Below, in pieces: positions 16,732 through 25,394 of a stretch of 64,000 bases of DNA. This DNA comes from Mycobacterium sp. 050128 (lineage in GTDB: Bacteria; Actinomycetota; Actinomycetes; Mycobacteriales; Mycobacteriaceae): the NCBI RefSeq assembly GCF_036409155.1, contig NZ_JAZGLW010000003.1:124001-188000 (forward strand), in the 5' to 3' direction. Position 1 is the stretch's first letter; the number at the start of each line of letters is the position of its first letter. Position numbers and translations under genes: made by a program. A model generated the notes under the pieces. It worked only from the letters and a program-made list of their open reading frames with translations. It had not been told where the DNA came from and made no database searches.

Positions 16732-17991
16732 ATGAGTATTCCCAAGCCGAATGTGTTGGGGTCCCTGGTTGTCGAGAACCAGCAGACCGCTTCCGATCGC
16801 GATGCCGCGGCGGTGCTCGATCCCGACACCTTCGTCGGCGGTGCCCCGTTCGACGCGTTGACGCGGTTACGGGCCGACGCACCGGTGCACCCGGTGCAGT
16901 TACCCGGACTACCCAGGGCATGGCTACTCACCAAGCACGCCGATGTGCGACTGGTCAGCCGCGACACCGATACCTTCACCAGCAGCAAGGGCAACACACT
17001 CGTGGAGGTCGAGGCGGCACCGAACTCGGCGCTACTGCCCGGCATCGACCCGCCGCGTCACGTCCTGTACCGCAAGCTGATCAACCAGGGCTTCACCGTC
17101 CGCAATGTGCAGCGGCTGGAACCACACATGCGTAAGGTCGCCCAAGACATCGTCGCCGACATCACGGCCAAGGGTGAATTCGATGCCGTGACAGACATTT
17201 CCGCGGAGATGTCGTTACAGGTGATCGCCGACGTGCTCGGGGTGCCCGCCGAAGACCGGATGGAGGTTTTCCGGTGGAGTAACGCCATCGGCAGCCTGGG
17301 CATCGAAGACCCCGACTACGCTCCGACTCCGGAAGCCCTTGGGCAGGCCGCTGCCGAAATGTTCTCCTACTGCGGCGAATTGGTAGCCCACCGACGCAAG
17401 TACGGGCTCACCGACGACATTTTGTCGGCGCTGCTGGCCGCGGAGGTCGACGGCGAAAAGCTGAACCGCGACCAGCTGAACGAGTTCTTCCTGCTGCTGG
17501 CGATCGCCGGCAACGAAACCACCCGCAATACCCTGAGTCACGGGGTGTTGGCGCTGTCAGAGCACCCGGAGCAGCAGGCCCTGCTTGCCCGTGATCGCGA
17601 GGCCGTCAAGCCCGCCGTGGAGGAACTGCTGCGCTGGGCCTCACCGGTCATGCATTTTCGTCGTACCGTCACCCGCGACGTCGAAATCCGTGGCCAGCAC
17701 GTTCCCGCCGGCGATTGGGTATTGCTGCACTACCTGTCGGCCAATCGCGACGAGGAGGTCTTCGATCGGGCCGGCGAATTCGACGTCACTCGCCCGGACG
17801 CCGGTCATGCCGCGTTCGGCGGCGGAGGAGTGCACTTCTGTCTCGGCGCTCAGCTCGCCCGGCTGGAATTGCGGGTCATGCTCGAAGAGCTGTACCCAAA
17901 TGTGCCGGGCCTGACGGTCACTGGGCCGCCCGACCGGTTACGCTCGTCGTTCTTCCACGGCATCAAGCGCCTGCCGTGTAGTGCGCGTTGA
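16732..17991 (+). CDS. Cytochrome P450 (CYP124/125/142-like)
   Basis: A 419-residue P450. The thiolate is Cys370 in FGGGGVHFCLG, the I-helix is AIAGNETTRN (257-266), and the K-helix is EELLRW (297-302). FGGGGxHFCLG and RNTLSHGVLAL are shared with the CYP124/CYP125/CYP142 group, which hydroxylates methyl-branched lipids and sterol side chains, so a lipid-like substrate is likely. Cotranscribed with TetR. Its last 54 bp overlap the convergent hydrolase gene. Confidence 0.9.
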   Translation: MSIPKPNVLGSLVVENQQTASDRDAAAVLDPDTFVGGAPFDALTRLRADAPVHPVQLPGLPRAWLLTKHADVRLVSRDTDTFTSSKGNTLVEVEAAPNSALLPGIDPPRHVLYRKLINQGFTVRNVQRLEPHMRKVAQDIVADITAKGEFDAVTDISAEMSLQVIADVLGVPAEDRMEVFRWSNAIGSLGIEDPDYAPTPEALGQAAAEMFSYCGELVAHRRKYGLTDDILSALLAAEVDGEKLNRDQLNEFFLLLAIAGNETTRNTLSHGVLALSEHPEQQALLARDREAVKPAVEELLRWASPVMHFRRTVTRDVEIRGQHVPAGDWVLLHYLSANRDEEVFDRAGEFDVTRPDAGHAAFGGGGVHFCLGAQLARLELRVMLEELYPNVPGLTVTGPPDRLRSSFFHGIKRLPCSAR

Positions 17992-18777
17992 GGTTACGCC
18001 TTCCAGCCAGGCGTGAATTCGTGCGGCCACCAAGGCCCATTCGGGCTCGACCATCATGTTGTGGCCCATGTTGGGAAAGATCTCTGCGGTGGTGCCGTAG
18101 GCCCGTGCGGTCTGATGCACTTCCCGCGGGGTGAAGCACCCGTCGTCTTCGGCGCCCAGGACCAATACCGGAGCCTTGACCCGATCAGGTTTGGGCAGGT
18201 TGAGCAGCAACATATCGAGGAACCATCTGCCCGCATATTCTTCGCCCAGCGGTGCGGTGTAGCGCACCACGTCGGCCTCCGGGGTGTATCGAGAATAGAA
18301 CTGTTCGCGGGTTAATTTGGGCGTGCCGCCTACGGCGTGTAACGACTTGGTAGTCAACAGAGTTCGCGCGGTATGCCACGGATGCCGCCTGCCGAGGCGC
18401 AACATGAATCCGGTGACCCCGCTCGGTGGTGCGGAGGCGAGCAACACGGCGGCTGGAGCGTCGTGTGACTCCAGGTACTTCTGGACCACGAACCCGCCCA
18501 ACGAGTGCCCGATCACTATCGGCGCAGTAGGCAATTCGGTGGCAACGGATGCGACATCGTCGACGTAGTCGGCGATCGAACAGAAGAGATTTCGCTTCGG
18601 CTCGGCGCTCTTTCCGTGGCTGCGAAGGCTCACCGCGAGCGACCGATAGCCCTTGTCCGCGAAGAAGTCCAAGAAGTACTCGTCCCAATACCAAGCGCCA
18701 TGCCAGGCGCCGTGGACAAAAAGCACCGGCGGTTTCGCAGAATCGCGGCCCGGTCTCTTTTCGATCACCTCGAGCAT
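17938..18777 (-). CDS. Alpha/beta hydrolase (Ser nucleophile)
   Basis: A 279-residue alpha/beta hydrolase with HGAWHGAWYWDEYF near the oxyanion hole, nucleophile elbow GHSLGG, and a C-terminal His in MGHNMMVEPEW. The HGAWHG opening is typical of lysophospholipase-like or plant-MES-like esterases. The final 18 codons lie antisense to the P450 C-terminus, an unusually deep tail-to-tail overlap of 54 bp. The substrate is unknown. Confidence 0.83.
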   Translation of the reverse strand: MLEVIEKRPGRDSAKPPVLFVHGAWHGAWYWDEYFLDFFADKGYRSLAVSLRSHGKSAEPKRNLFCSIADYVDDVASVATELPTAPIVIGHSLGGFVVQKYLESHDAPAAVLLASAPPSGVTGFMLRLGRRHPWHTARTLLTTKSLHAVGGTPKLTREQFYSRYTPEADVVRYTAPLGEEYAGRWFLDMLLLNLPKPDRVKAPVLVLGAEDDGCFTPREVHQTARAYGTTAEIFPNMGHNMMVEPEWALVAARIHAWLEGVTSTRTTRQALDAVEERRA

Positions 18778-18879
18778 GGGCAGACTCCTTTGTCGCGCCC
18801 TGAGACTAGCTTCTGGTCACCCGTAACGAGGGAAAAAGACGATAATGGTGGGTGCCGCCGAACCTGAGGAGTGTCCGAC

Positions 18880-19731
18880 GTGACGGTGGATTCGTCCGAA
18901 CAGCGCACGCTGGTCTTGACGGCCTTCCCCGTCGAGGCAGATGAGGTGCTGTCCCACACCACGCTCGACCTCGACCCCGTAGTGGTCGCCGACCGTCGGC
19001 ATTTCTATCTCGGCTCGATTCGCGGCAAGAAGGTCATCGTGGCGATGACCGGCATTGGCATGGTCAACGCTACCGAGGCCACCGATACCGCGCTGACCTA
19101 CTTCTCCAGCACCGTTGGCGCGGTGGTGTTTTCGGGTGTGGCGGGCGGTGCCGGGCGGACCGGCATCGCCGATGTGGCCGTACCGGCGCGCTGGACGCTG
19201 GACAACGGCGCAACATTCCACCCCGTCGATGCCGACATGTTGACTGTTGCCGAGACCCTTTCCGTCACATTGGAAAGCGCGAAACGGATGCGGCATGAGC
19301 CGCAGCTGCTGGTCGGTGGTGACGGCTGCAGCTACGACAACAACAATGGGCGGGCATTCCCGAATATCCCGCTCGGTGGCGCGGTGTTCGGCTGCCAACC
19401 GCGAACGGCACCGGATCGCTCCGTCTTCCACACCGGCAACTTCTTTCAGGCCGCGTGGCCATGGCTGAGGCACGGCCTGATCAGCAACGCGAAGGTCGTT
19501 TCGGCGGCGGATCCGGCATTCGATGCCACAGACAGTGAGACCGCGGCGGCGCAGGCCGTCGCGGACGCGCGTGGCGTGCCGTTCCTAGGGATACGCGGAA
19601 TGTCGGACGGACCGGGTGATCCACTTCGGTTGCCGGGCTTTCCGTTTCAGTTCTTCGTCTACAAGCGGGTCGCCGCCGTCAACGCCGCGCGAGTGACGGC
19701 GGCGTTCCTGCGGCGCTGGCCGGGTGCCTGA
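18880..19731 (+). CDS. Phosphorylase-superfamily nucleosidase-like protein
   Basis: A 283-residue protein with [30 protein letters not shown] and [11 protein letters not shown], the N-terminal motifs of the MTA/SAH nucleosidase (PNP_UDP_1) superfamily, and a late [10 protein letters not shown] segment where the catalytic Asp lies. GTG 18880 is 8 bp after GAGGAG, which decides against the earlier GTG 18871. It may correspond in position to Rv2293c of M. tuberculosis, between the Rv2294 and Rv2291 homologues. The substrate is not certain; an insertion around residues 145-175 ([15 protein letters not shown]) departs from the classical MTAN length. Confidence 0.72.
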   Translation: MTVDSSEQRTLVLTAFPVEADEVLSHTTLDLDPVVVADRRHFYLGSIRGKKVIVAMTGIGMVNATEATDTALTYFSSTVGAVVFSGVAGGAGRTGIADVAVPARWTLDNGATFHPVDADMLTVAETLSVTLESAKRMRHEPQLLVGGDGCSYDNNNGRAFPNIPLGGAVFGCQPRTAPDRSVFHTGNFFQAAWPWLRHGLISNAKVVSAADPAFDATDSETAAAQAVADARGVPFLGIRGMSDGPGDPLRLPGFPFQFFVYKRVAAVNAARVTAAFLRRWPGA

Positions 19732-19732
19732 T

Positions 19733-20587
19733 CTATTCGGGCCCGCGAGCGACCGGGTGACTCGGATCCGACGACCATTCGGACCACGACCCCGGATACA
19801 GCGCGGTCTCGCGACCCATCGCCGCGAGCGCCGCGACCGCGATGGTGGCGGTCACGCCCGACCCGCAGTAGGCGCCCAACGGGCCGGTGCTGTCGATGCC
19901 GCGATCGGACAATTGCTGGGCGAGCGCATAGTCACCAAGAAACGTGCCGTCGGCCGCCAGCACCGAGCCGCTGGGCAGGTTCCGTGCCCCCGGGATGTGA
20001 CCCGCGACGGCGTCGACGGGTTCGACCTCGCCGCGATAGCGATCGGGTGCGCGCGCATCGAGCAGCGTCACGGCGCCCGCGCCGGCTTGTTCGGCCGTCA
20101 CGGTGGGCAGAGCTCCGGCATACAAATCCTCGTGGGGCACAGTCACATTCCCCGCCTGCGGGGTGACCTCGCCCGTCTCAAGGCTTCGCCCGGCTGCCCG
20201 CCATGCGCCCAGTCCGCCGTCCAAGATGCGGACGTTCGCTAGCCCGGCCGCGGTCAACACCCACCAGGCGCGCGCAGAACCCGCTCGATTCCAGTCGTCA
20301 TAGACCACGACCAACGAGCCCTGCCGGATACCCCAACGGCGTGCGGCGTCCTGCAGGCTTCGTCCCGACGGCAGCGGGTGACGGCCGCGGCCGGACACGG
20401 TGTGATCGCTGAGTTCGTCGTCGAGCGACACATAGACGGCGCCCGGGAGGTGGCCGTCCAGGTAGGTCGCGCGCCCGTCGGGTTGGTCGAGCCGCCAACG
20501 GACATCCAATATGGTCAGCGGATCGTCGGCCTCGATCAGGTCGGCCAGCTCCGTGGCGGTGATCAACACCCGGTCGCGCGCTTCCAC
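19733..20587 (-). CDS. sseB: Thiosulfate/3-mercaptopyruvate sulfurtransferase (two rhodanese domains)
   Basis: A 284-residue tandem rhodanese that transfers sulfane sulfur. The inactive N-terminal domain opens ITATELADLIEADDPLTILD and contains the YDDWNRAGSARAWWVL block. The active loop in the second domain is YCGSGVTA, with Cys241. GTG 20587 is preceded by GAGGAGG at 6-bp spacing, so the longer upstream reading is rejected. Length and sequence match recalled SseB (Rv2291, 284 residues). Convergent with the nucleosidase-like gene, one base apart. Confidence 0.9.
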   Translation of the reverse strand: MEARDRVLITATELADLIEADDPLTILDVRWRLDQPDGRATYLDGHLPGAVYVSLDDELSDHTVSGRGRHPLPSGRSLQDAARRWGIRQGSLVVVYDDWNRAGSARAWWVLTAAGLANVRILDGGLGAWRAAGRSLETGEVTPQAGNVTVPHEDLYAGALPTVTAEQAGAGAVTLLDARAPDRYRGEVEPVDAVAGHIPGARNLPSGSVLAADGTFLGDYALAQQLSDRGIDSTGPLGAYCGSGVTATIAVAALAAMGRETALYPGSWSEWSSDPSHPVARGPE

Positions 20588-20711
20588 GGTCCACCTCCTC
20601 GTCGTCTCCCGGTCGTCTCCAGCGAGACTAGCCCTCGGACCGAAAGCGTCTCGTCTCAGCAAACAACGGCGTAGGGTCGGCGATCATCACCGGCCGTCGA
20701 TGGGAGCCGAT

Positions 20712-21176
20712 ATGGGCAACGTCTATCGGGTAGCGCTGGCGGCGGGCGTCGCGCTTGCTGTCGTGACGGCGATTCCGGCCAATGCGATGCCAAATACCCA
20801 GTGCACGCTGGCGACACCGGTGACGGAAGTGCACAGCCTGTCGCAGTTACCGCCGGAGCTCGTCAAACTCTTGCCGCCCATCGCCGACGTCGGCGCGCCG
20901 TTCAACAAGACCGATTCGGTCAACGATCCGTCGTTGCCGTTCCGGCGCCTGATCCGCGCCGGCAACCGCGACGCCGACTGGTTCCTCTGGTACGAGCACG
21001 GCGGCGCGGGCTACTTCTGGCAAGCAGTGGTGGCGCGCGTCGTTCCCGGCAGCCCGCCGAGCGTGCTCGCGAATGCGGGAACCATCACCGACACCCTGTG
21101 CAGTCTCACCGACGGCGCCCTTGCCGGCCACGTGCCGCCCTACCCACCCGGCTCGTGGGGTGCGTCCGACTTCTAG
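20712..21176 (+). CDS. Secreted protein of unknown function
   Basis: A 154-residue protein with a clear signal peptide (MGNVYRVALAAGVALAVVTA, cleavage near AIPANA-MP). The mature part has two cysteines (CTLATPV and DTLCSLTDG) that could pair, and YEHGGAGYFWQAVVARV. I do not recognise the family, though such small disulfide proteins are common in mycobacterial exports. Divergent from sseB. The stop overlaps that of mgtA by 4 bp, tail to tail. Confidence 0.7.
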   Translation: MGNVYRVALAAGVALAVVTAIPANAMPNTQCTLATPVTEVHSLSQLPPELVKLLPPIADVGAPFNKTDSVNDPSLPFRRLIRAGNRDADWFLWYEHGGAGYFWQAVVARVVPGSPPSVLANAGTITDTLCSLTDGALAGHVPPYPPGSWGASDF

Positions 21177-22315
21177 GCGGTGTTCTCGGTGTCGTCGTCC
21201 GGGCCGCCGATGACGGGCCCCAACGTCGCCAGCATGCCGGCCGCCGCCCGCTGCCAGGTGAAGTTCTCCGCACGGCGCCGCGCGGAGGTCCGGCGGTGGT
21301 ATTCGGGGAGGCTGATGACCGTGCCGACGGCCCTGGCGATGGCCTCGGGGTGGTTGTCGGCCGACGCGCCGCTGTCCGGGGTGATGATCTCGGTGAGCGC
21401 CGAGGTGCGAGAAACCACCGCCGGAGTGCCGCATGCCAGCGATTCCAGCGCGGCCAACCCGAATGTTTCGTGCGGCCCCGGGGCCAGGGTGACATCCGCG
21501 GAGGCCAGCAGCCCGGCGACGGTGTCCCGGTTGGAGACGAACCCGGTGAAGTCGATCGGCAGCCCGGTGGCCTGACGCTGCAGCTTGGCCCGCATCGGTC
21601 CCTCGCCCATGACGACCAATCGGGCATCGACGCCGAAGTCGCACAGCGCGGCCAGCGCGTCGATGCTGCGGTCGGCCCGCTTCTCCACCGACAACCGGCC
21701 GCAGTGGACCAGCAGAAGCTGATTGGGCGTGGCCCACTGCCGGCGGACCAGCGGAGAGTGCCGACTGGGGTGGAAGGTCTTCAGATCGACACCCAGCGGC
21801 ACGGTGACGACGTTCTTGGCGCCGATGCGGTCGAATTCCTCGCGCGCGAATCCGGTAGTGCAGACGACGGTGTCATAGTCGGCGGCGGTGCGGCCATTGG
21901 CAAAGTCGGCGAGGCTGCGCGCCGGCCGCTTCGGAAGTACTTGTCCGGCAAGGCGATCCAGTCGCTCATGCGAGATCATCACGGTCGTGGCGCCGTGGTC
22001 GCGGCCCCAGCGGCCCAGTGACCTCAGTGTCAGCCGGTCGGAAACTTCCAGCGCGTCAGGTTGCAGTGCTTCCAGCAGCGCCTTGACCGGACCCGGCATC
22101 ACCGCGCGGTAACCGCCGGTGAAGGGAATCAGCCAGGCGGGCATAGTGATTCGCACCACACCCGTCGGCAGCAGGGTACGTTCTGCGCGTGGACCGGGAA
22201 CGACCAAGAACACTTCGTGCCCGTTGGCGCTGTATTCCGCGCCCAGCCGATCCACCGCGGTACGAAGGCCGCCGGACCGCGGGCCATAGAAATTGGCGAC
22301 CTGTACAACACGCAT
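21173..22315 (-). CDS. mgtA: GDP-mannose-dependent alpha-mannosyltransferase MgtA
   Basis: A 380-residue GT-B (GT4) glycosyltransferase: N-terminal VVQVANFYGPRSGGLRTAVD, central LVHCGRLSVEKRADRSIDAL, and donor-site PHETFGLAALESLACGTPAVV with the EX7E motif. This closely matches recalled M. tuberculosis MgtA (Rv0557), which mannosylates glucuronosyl-diacylglycerol during lipomannan-like glycolipid synthesis. ATG 22315 (MRVVQVANF) is preferred; an upstream ATG at 22345 is possible. In M. tuberculosis this gene lies far from sseB, so its place here is a rearrangement. Confidence 0.88.
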   Translation of the reverse strand: MRVVQVANFYGPRSGGLRTAVDRLGAEYSANGHEVFLVVPGPRAERTLLPTGVVRITMPAWLIPFTGGYRAVMPGPVKALLEALQPDALEVSDRLTLRSLGRWGRDHGATTVMISHERLDRLAGQVLPKRPARSLADFANGRTAADYDTVVCTTGFAREEFDRIGAKNVVTVPLGVDLKTFHPSRHSPLVRRQWATPNQLLLVHCGRLSVEKRADRSIDALAALCDFGVDARLVVMGEGPMRAKLQRQATGLPIDFTGFVSNRDTVAGLLASADVTLAPGPHETFGLAALESLACGTPAVVSRTSALTEIITPDSGASADNHPEAIARAVGTVISLPEYHRRTSARRRAENFTWQRAAAGMLATLGPVIGGPDDDTENTA

Positions 22316-22500
22316 AAGCAGAGGACACGCGGCGCTTGTGTGCACTCAACGATGCAGAACTGACGTGTGCCTTAACAGTCCATGAATTCCCCTGCTAAAC
22401 GGTGGTAATGAGATTGGCTGCGCGCTCACGACTTTGACTGTGCGGCCAGGGCGGCGACACGCCGGGCGGCGCCGACCTGGACGCACGCTCAACAGTGGAT

Positions 22501-23679
22501 TCAGCGTTTTCCCCAGTCCCAGCGCGGTGTGCTGAGCAGGTCCTGGCCGGTGATTCGGGTTTCACCCCAGTCCTTGTAGAGCTCGATCTCGACGGCTTCG
22601 CTGCCATCGCTGTCGGCGACCGGAACCGTGTCGAGAAACTGCAGCAACGACCGCGAGTGCGTCACGACCACAACCTGAGTCTGCTCGGCCGCGGCGCGGA
22701 TCAGCGAGGCAAGCGGTCGTACCAGGTCGGGATGCAGCGAGGTCTCCGGCTCGTTGAGCACCATCAGCGACGGCACTTCCGGGCTCAACAGCGCGGCGGC
22801 CCACAGCAGGAATCGCAGTGTGCCATCGGATAATTCGGCCGCGCGCAACGGACGCAGCATGCCGCGCTGGCGCAGCTGAAGGTCGAATAACCCGTCGTGG
22901 ATCGCGACCGAGATCGTGGCGCCGTCGAAAGCGTCTGCGATTACCCGGCTTAACTCGTCGGATCCCGATTCGAGGATGGTTTGGATCGCCGCGGCCAGGT
23001 CGCTGCCGTCGTCGGTCAGCACCGGGGTGCGTGTGCCCACCTGCGGATGCCGGGCTTGCGCTCCGCCGTCGACGCGGAACCCGTCGTAGAACCGCCACCC
23101 GCGCAGTCGCTCCCGCACCGCCGCGAGTTCGGGAAGCGCGTGCGGGTTGGCGTACTCGGCAAGCACGCTGCGGTACAGGGGCAACGATCGGCTCAGTTCG
23201 TCAAAGCCGTTGTCGGCGTTGACGGCCTCGGCAAAAGCCCGTGATCGGCTCACCAGCGTTGCGCTGGGCCGCAGCACCGGCCCGGCGAATATTATTTCCC
23301 GCTTGATCTCGGGGTCGCGGACGAAGACCGACGGCCCGGCCGACTGCGGGATGCCGAGGTCGACAAGATAGCCGAAATCATCTGCAGCGAAGCCCATTTC
23401 GAGCGAGACAGGCCGAGTGCGTACGGTGCCTTGTGTCTTCTGGGAACGTCGCGCGCCCTTCAGTTGCTCGGGCCCGGCCCACAGCACCGATTGCAACCCG
23501 CCCTCGCGGGCCAGTGAGCCGATGACCTCGCCCCGGCCGCAGTCCGCCAACAGCCGCAGCGCGCGGTAGACCGACGACTTTCCGACGCCGTTGGCGCCGG
23601 TAATGAGCGACAGCCGCCCCAGCGGCAGGATGACCTCGCGCAGCGAGCGATACCCGCGGATCGCGACCGTCTGCAACAT
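22501..23679 (-). CDS. AAA family ATPase (SMC/RecF-like, AAA_21)
   Basis: A 392-residue predicted ATPase. Walker A is GANGVGKSS (residues about 29-37), the signature-like AELSDGTLRFL precedes Walker B SLMVLNEPETSLHPD, and THSRSLL is the H-loop. The first acidic Walker B residue is Asn (LNEPE), which is common in this COG4637-like family. No nuclease partner (such as an OLD TOPRIM domain) is attached or adjacent. The role is unknown; relatives act in DNA repair or phage defence, but nothing here proves that. Confidence 0.82.
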   Translation of the reverse strand: MLQTVAIRGYRSLREVILPLGRLSLITGANGVGKSSVYRALRLLADCGRGEVIGSLAREGGLQSVLWAGPEQLKGARRSQKTQGTVRTRPVSLEMGFAADDFGYLVDLGIPQSAGPSVFVRDPEIKREIIFAGPVLRPSATLVSRSRAFAEAVNADNGFDELSRSLPLYRSVLAEYANPHALPELAAVRERLRGWRFYDGFRVDGGAQARHPQVGTRTPVLTDDGSDLAAAIQTILESGSDELSRVIADAFDGATISVAIHDGLFDLQLRQRGMLRPLRAAELSDGTLRFLLWAAALLSPEVPSLMVLNEPETSLHPDLVRPLASLIRAAAEQTQVVVVTHSRSLLQFLDTVPVADSDGSEAVEIELYKDWGETRITGQDLLSTPRWDWGKR

Positions 23680-23713
23680 GTCGCCGACTGTACGGTCACC
23701 CTCTGACGCGTTG

Positions 23714-25303
23714 TCAGTTGTCGGCGGGGTCGAGCAGTTGCACCTCTTCGAGGTCCATCTCGGACTGCAGCTCGCGCAACACCATGTCGTCGATGACCCG
23801 TTGATTGCGTAGCCCGATGATGGCCCGGCGTTTGTGCTCGAGCACCCCGAGACGCACCCGCCGAACCAGGTCGTCGCGCTTGGCCAGGTCCCCGGTCGAC
23901 GTGCCGTCTTCGCACTCCGTCACGAGCGCGGCGTGCTCGTCGTATTCCTTTTGCAGGCGGCTCAGCATTTTCGGGCTGACGCCGAGTTCGCCCGCCACCA
24001 CCGGCAGCGCGTCCAGCGCGGCCTTGGCGCCGACACTGCGAGCCAATTGGAGTTCCTGGGCGTAGGCGACGTCTTCGGGCATGTTCGCCCACCGAACGAC
24101 GGCGGGCAGCGTGATGCCTTGGACCAGCACGGTGGTGAGGATGACGACGACCACGACGAAGATGAGCAGGCTGCGGTCGGGGAACGGCGCCCCGCTCAGC
24201 GTGGTCGCCGGGACGGCGAGCGCCGCGGCAAGCGAGACCGCGCCGCGGAATCCGGCCCACGCGGTCACGAAGCGCTGACGCCAGGGGACGCGACGGGCCC
24301 GCTGTGCCTCGCGGCGGTCGATCACACGCAGCAGCAGCGTGGTGAATTCGCCCCAGAAAATCCGGGACAGGATGACGACGGCGGTGACGGCGAAGGCGAT
24401 GAACAAAGCGTGGCGGATGCCGCCGTCGACGCCGTTGATGCCGCGCACCGCGCCCGGGATCTGCACTCCGACGAACACCCACAGCGAACCGTTGATCAGG
24501 AACGTCGCCATGTCCCAGAAGCCGTAGGACAGCATGCGGGAACGAGCCCGGATCACCACCGGCCCCGCGTAGGCCAGCACCAGGGCCGATACCAGCACCG
24601 CGACCACACCGCTGCAGTCAATCGCCTGGGCCAGCAAGAACGCCGCGAACGGCGTCAGCAGGCTCATGGCACCTTCTTCTTGCGGCGCGTCGATTCGCTT
24701 GCGCGCCAGGGTCACCAACCCGCCGACCAGTAATCCTGCGGCGATACCGCCGAGGTAGGAGCCGACGAAGCGCAGGACCAGATCGGTCGGGCCGATTTCG
24801 GCCCCGCCGATCGCGACGTGGATGGTCACGAAGAACAGCACCAGCGCCGTCCCGTCGTTGATGAGACTCTCGGCGCGCAGCACGGTCAGCGTCCGGCGCG
24901 GCAATTTTTTCGCCAGGCCGGCCACGGCGGCGGCGTCGGTGGGGGAGAGCACGGCGCCCAGGACCGCGGCCGCGTGGGATTCCATGCCGAGGGCGCGTGC
25001 CGTCCACGACACGGCGACCGCGGTGACGATCACCAGGATGACGGACAGGAAGATGATGATCCGCAGGTTGGCGCGGACCTCGCGCAGGCTGGTGCCCAGG
25101 CCCTCCCAATACAGGATCGCCGGCAAGAACAGCAGCAAGACGATCTCGCCGTTGATGTGGATGTGGGCGAAGGCGGGAATCAGGCCCAGCAGCGTGCCCA
25201 GAAAAATGAGCAGCACCGGCGGCCCCACGCGATAGCGCCGGCCCAGCACCGTTCCGGCGATGACGGCCGACACCAGCGCAACGATGACTTCGAGCCCAAA
25301 CAC
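23714..25303 (-). CDS. yjcE: Na+/H+ antiporter (CPA1 family)
   Basis: A 529-residue transporter with about 12 membrane spans and a C-terminal cytosolic helical tail (from about residue 420). VLGAVLSPTDAAAVAGLAKKLP and ESLINDGTALVLF carry the conserved Asp residues of CPA1 exchangers, and TAWAGFRGAVSLAAALAVP is the other family hallmark. It matches recalled Rv2287 (YjcE), including the ending ELQSEMDLEEVQLLDPAD. It exports Na+ or another cation for H+ and contributes to pH or salt homeostasis. Relatives in M. tuberculosis lie near sseB, consistent with synteny. Confidence 0.92.
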   Translation of the reverse strand: MFGLEVIVALVSAVIAGTVLGRRYRVGPPVLLIFLGTLLGLIPAFAHIHINGEIVLLLFLPAILYWEGLGTSLREVRANLRIIIFLSVILVIVTAVAVSWTARALGMESHAAAVLGAVLSPTDAAAVAGLAKKLPRRTLTVLRAESLINDGTALVLFFVTIHVAIGGAEIGPTDLVLRFVGSYLGGIAAGLLVGGLVTLARKRIDAPQEEGAMSLLTPFAAFLLAQAIDCSGVVAVLVSALVLAYAGPVVIRARSRMLSYGFWDMATFLINGSLWVFVGVQIPGAVRGINGVDGGIRHALFIAFAVTAVVILSRIFWGEFTTLLLRVIDRREAQRARRVPWRQRFVTAWAGFRGAVSLAAALAVPATTLSGAPFPDRSLLIFVVVVVILTTVLVQGITLPAVVRWANMPEDVAYAQELQLARSVGAKAALDALPVVAGELGVSPKMLSRLQKEYDEHAALVTECEDGTSTGDLAKRDDLVRRVRLGVLEHKRRAIIGLRNQRVIDDMVLRELQSEMDLEEVQLLDPADN

Positions 25304-25394
25304 GTGCCCATCCTGCCGTATGGGACGGCGTCTAGTTACTTGGGCCGAAACACGTCACAAACACGTAATGGCGCAACGGGTTCGACGAGCTGCC

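Noticed and set aside
20588-20662. Longer N-terminus of SseB
   Set aside because: GTG 20587 has an ideal GAGGAGG site and gives the known 284-residue length.
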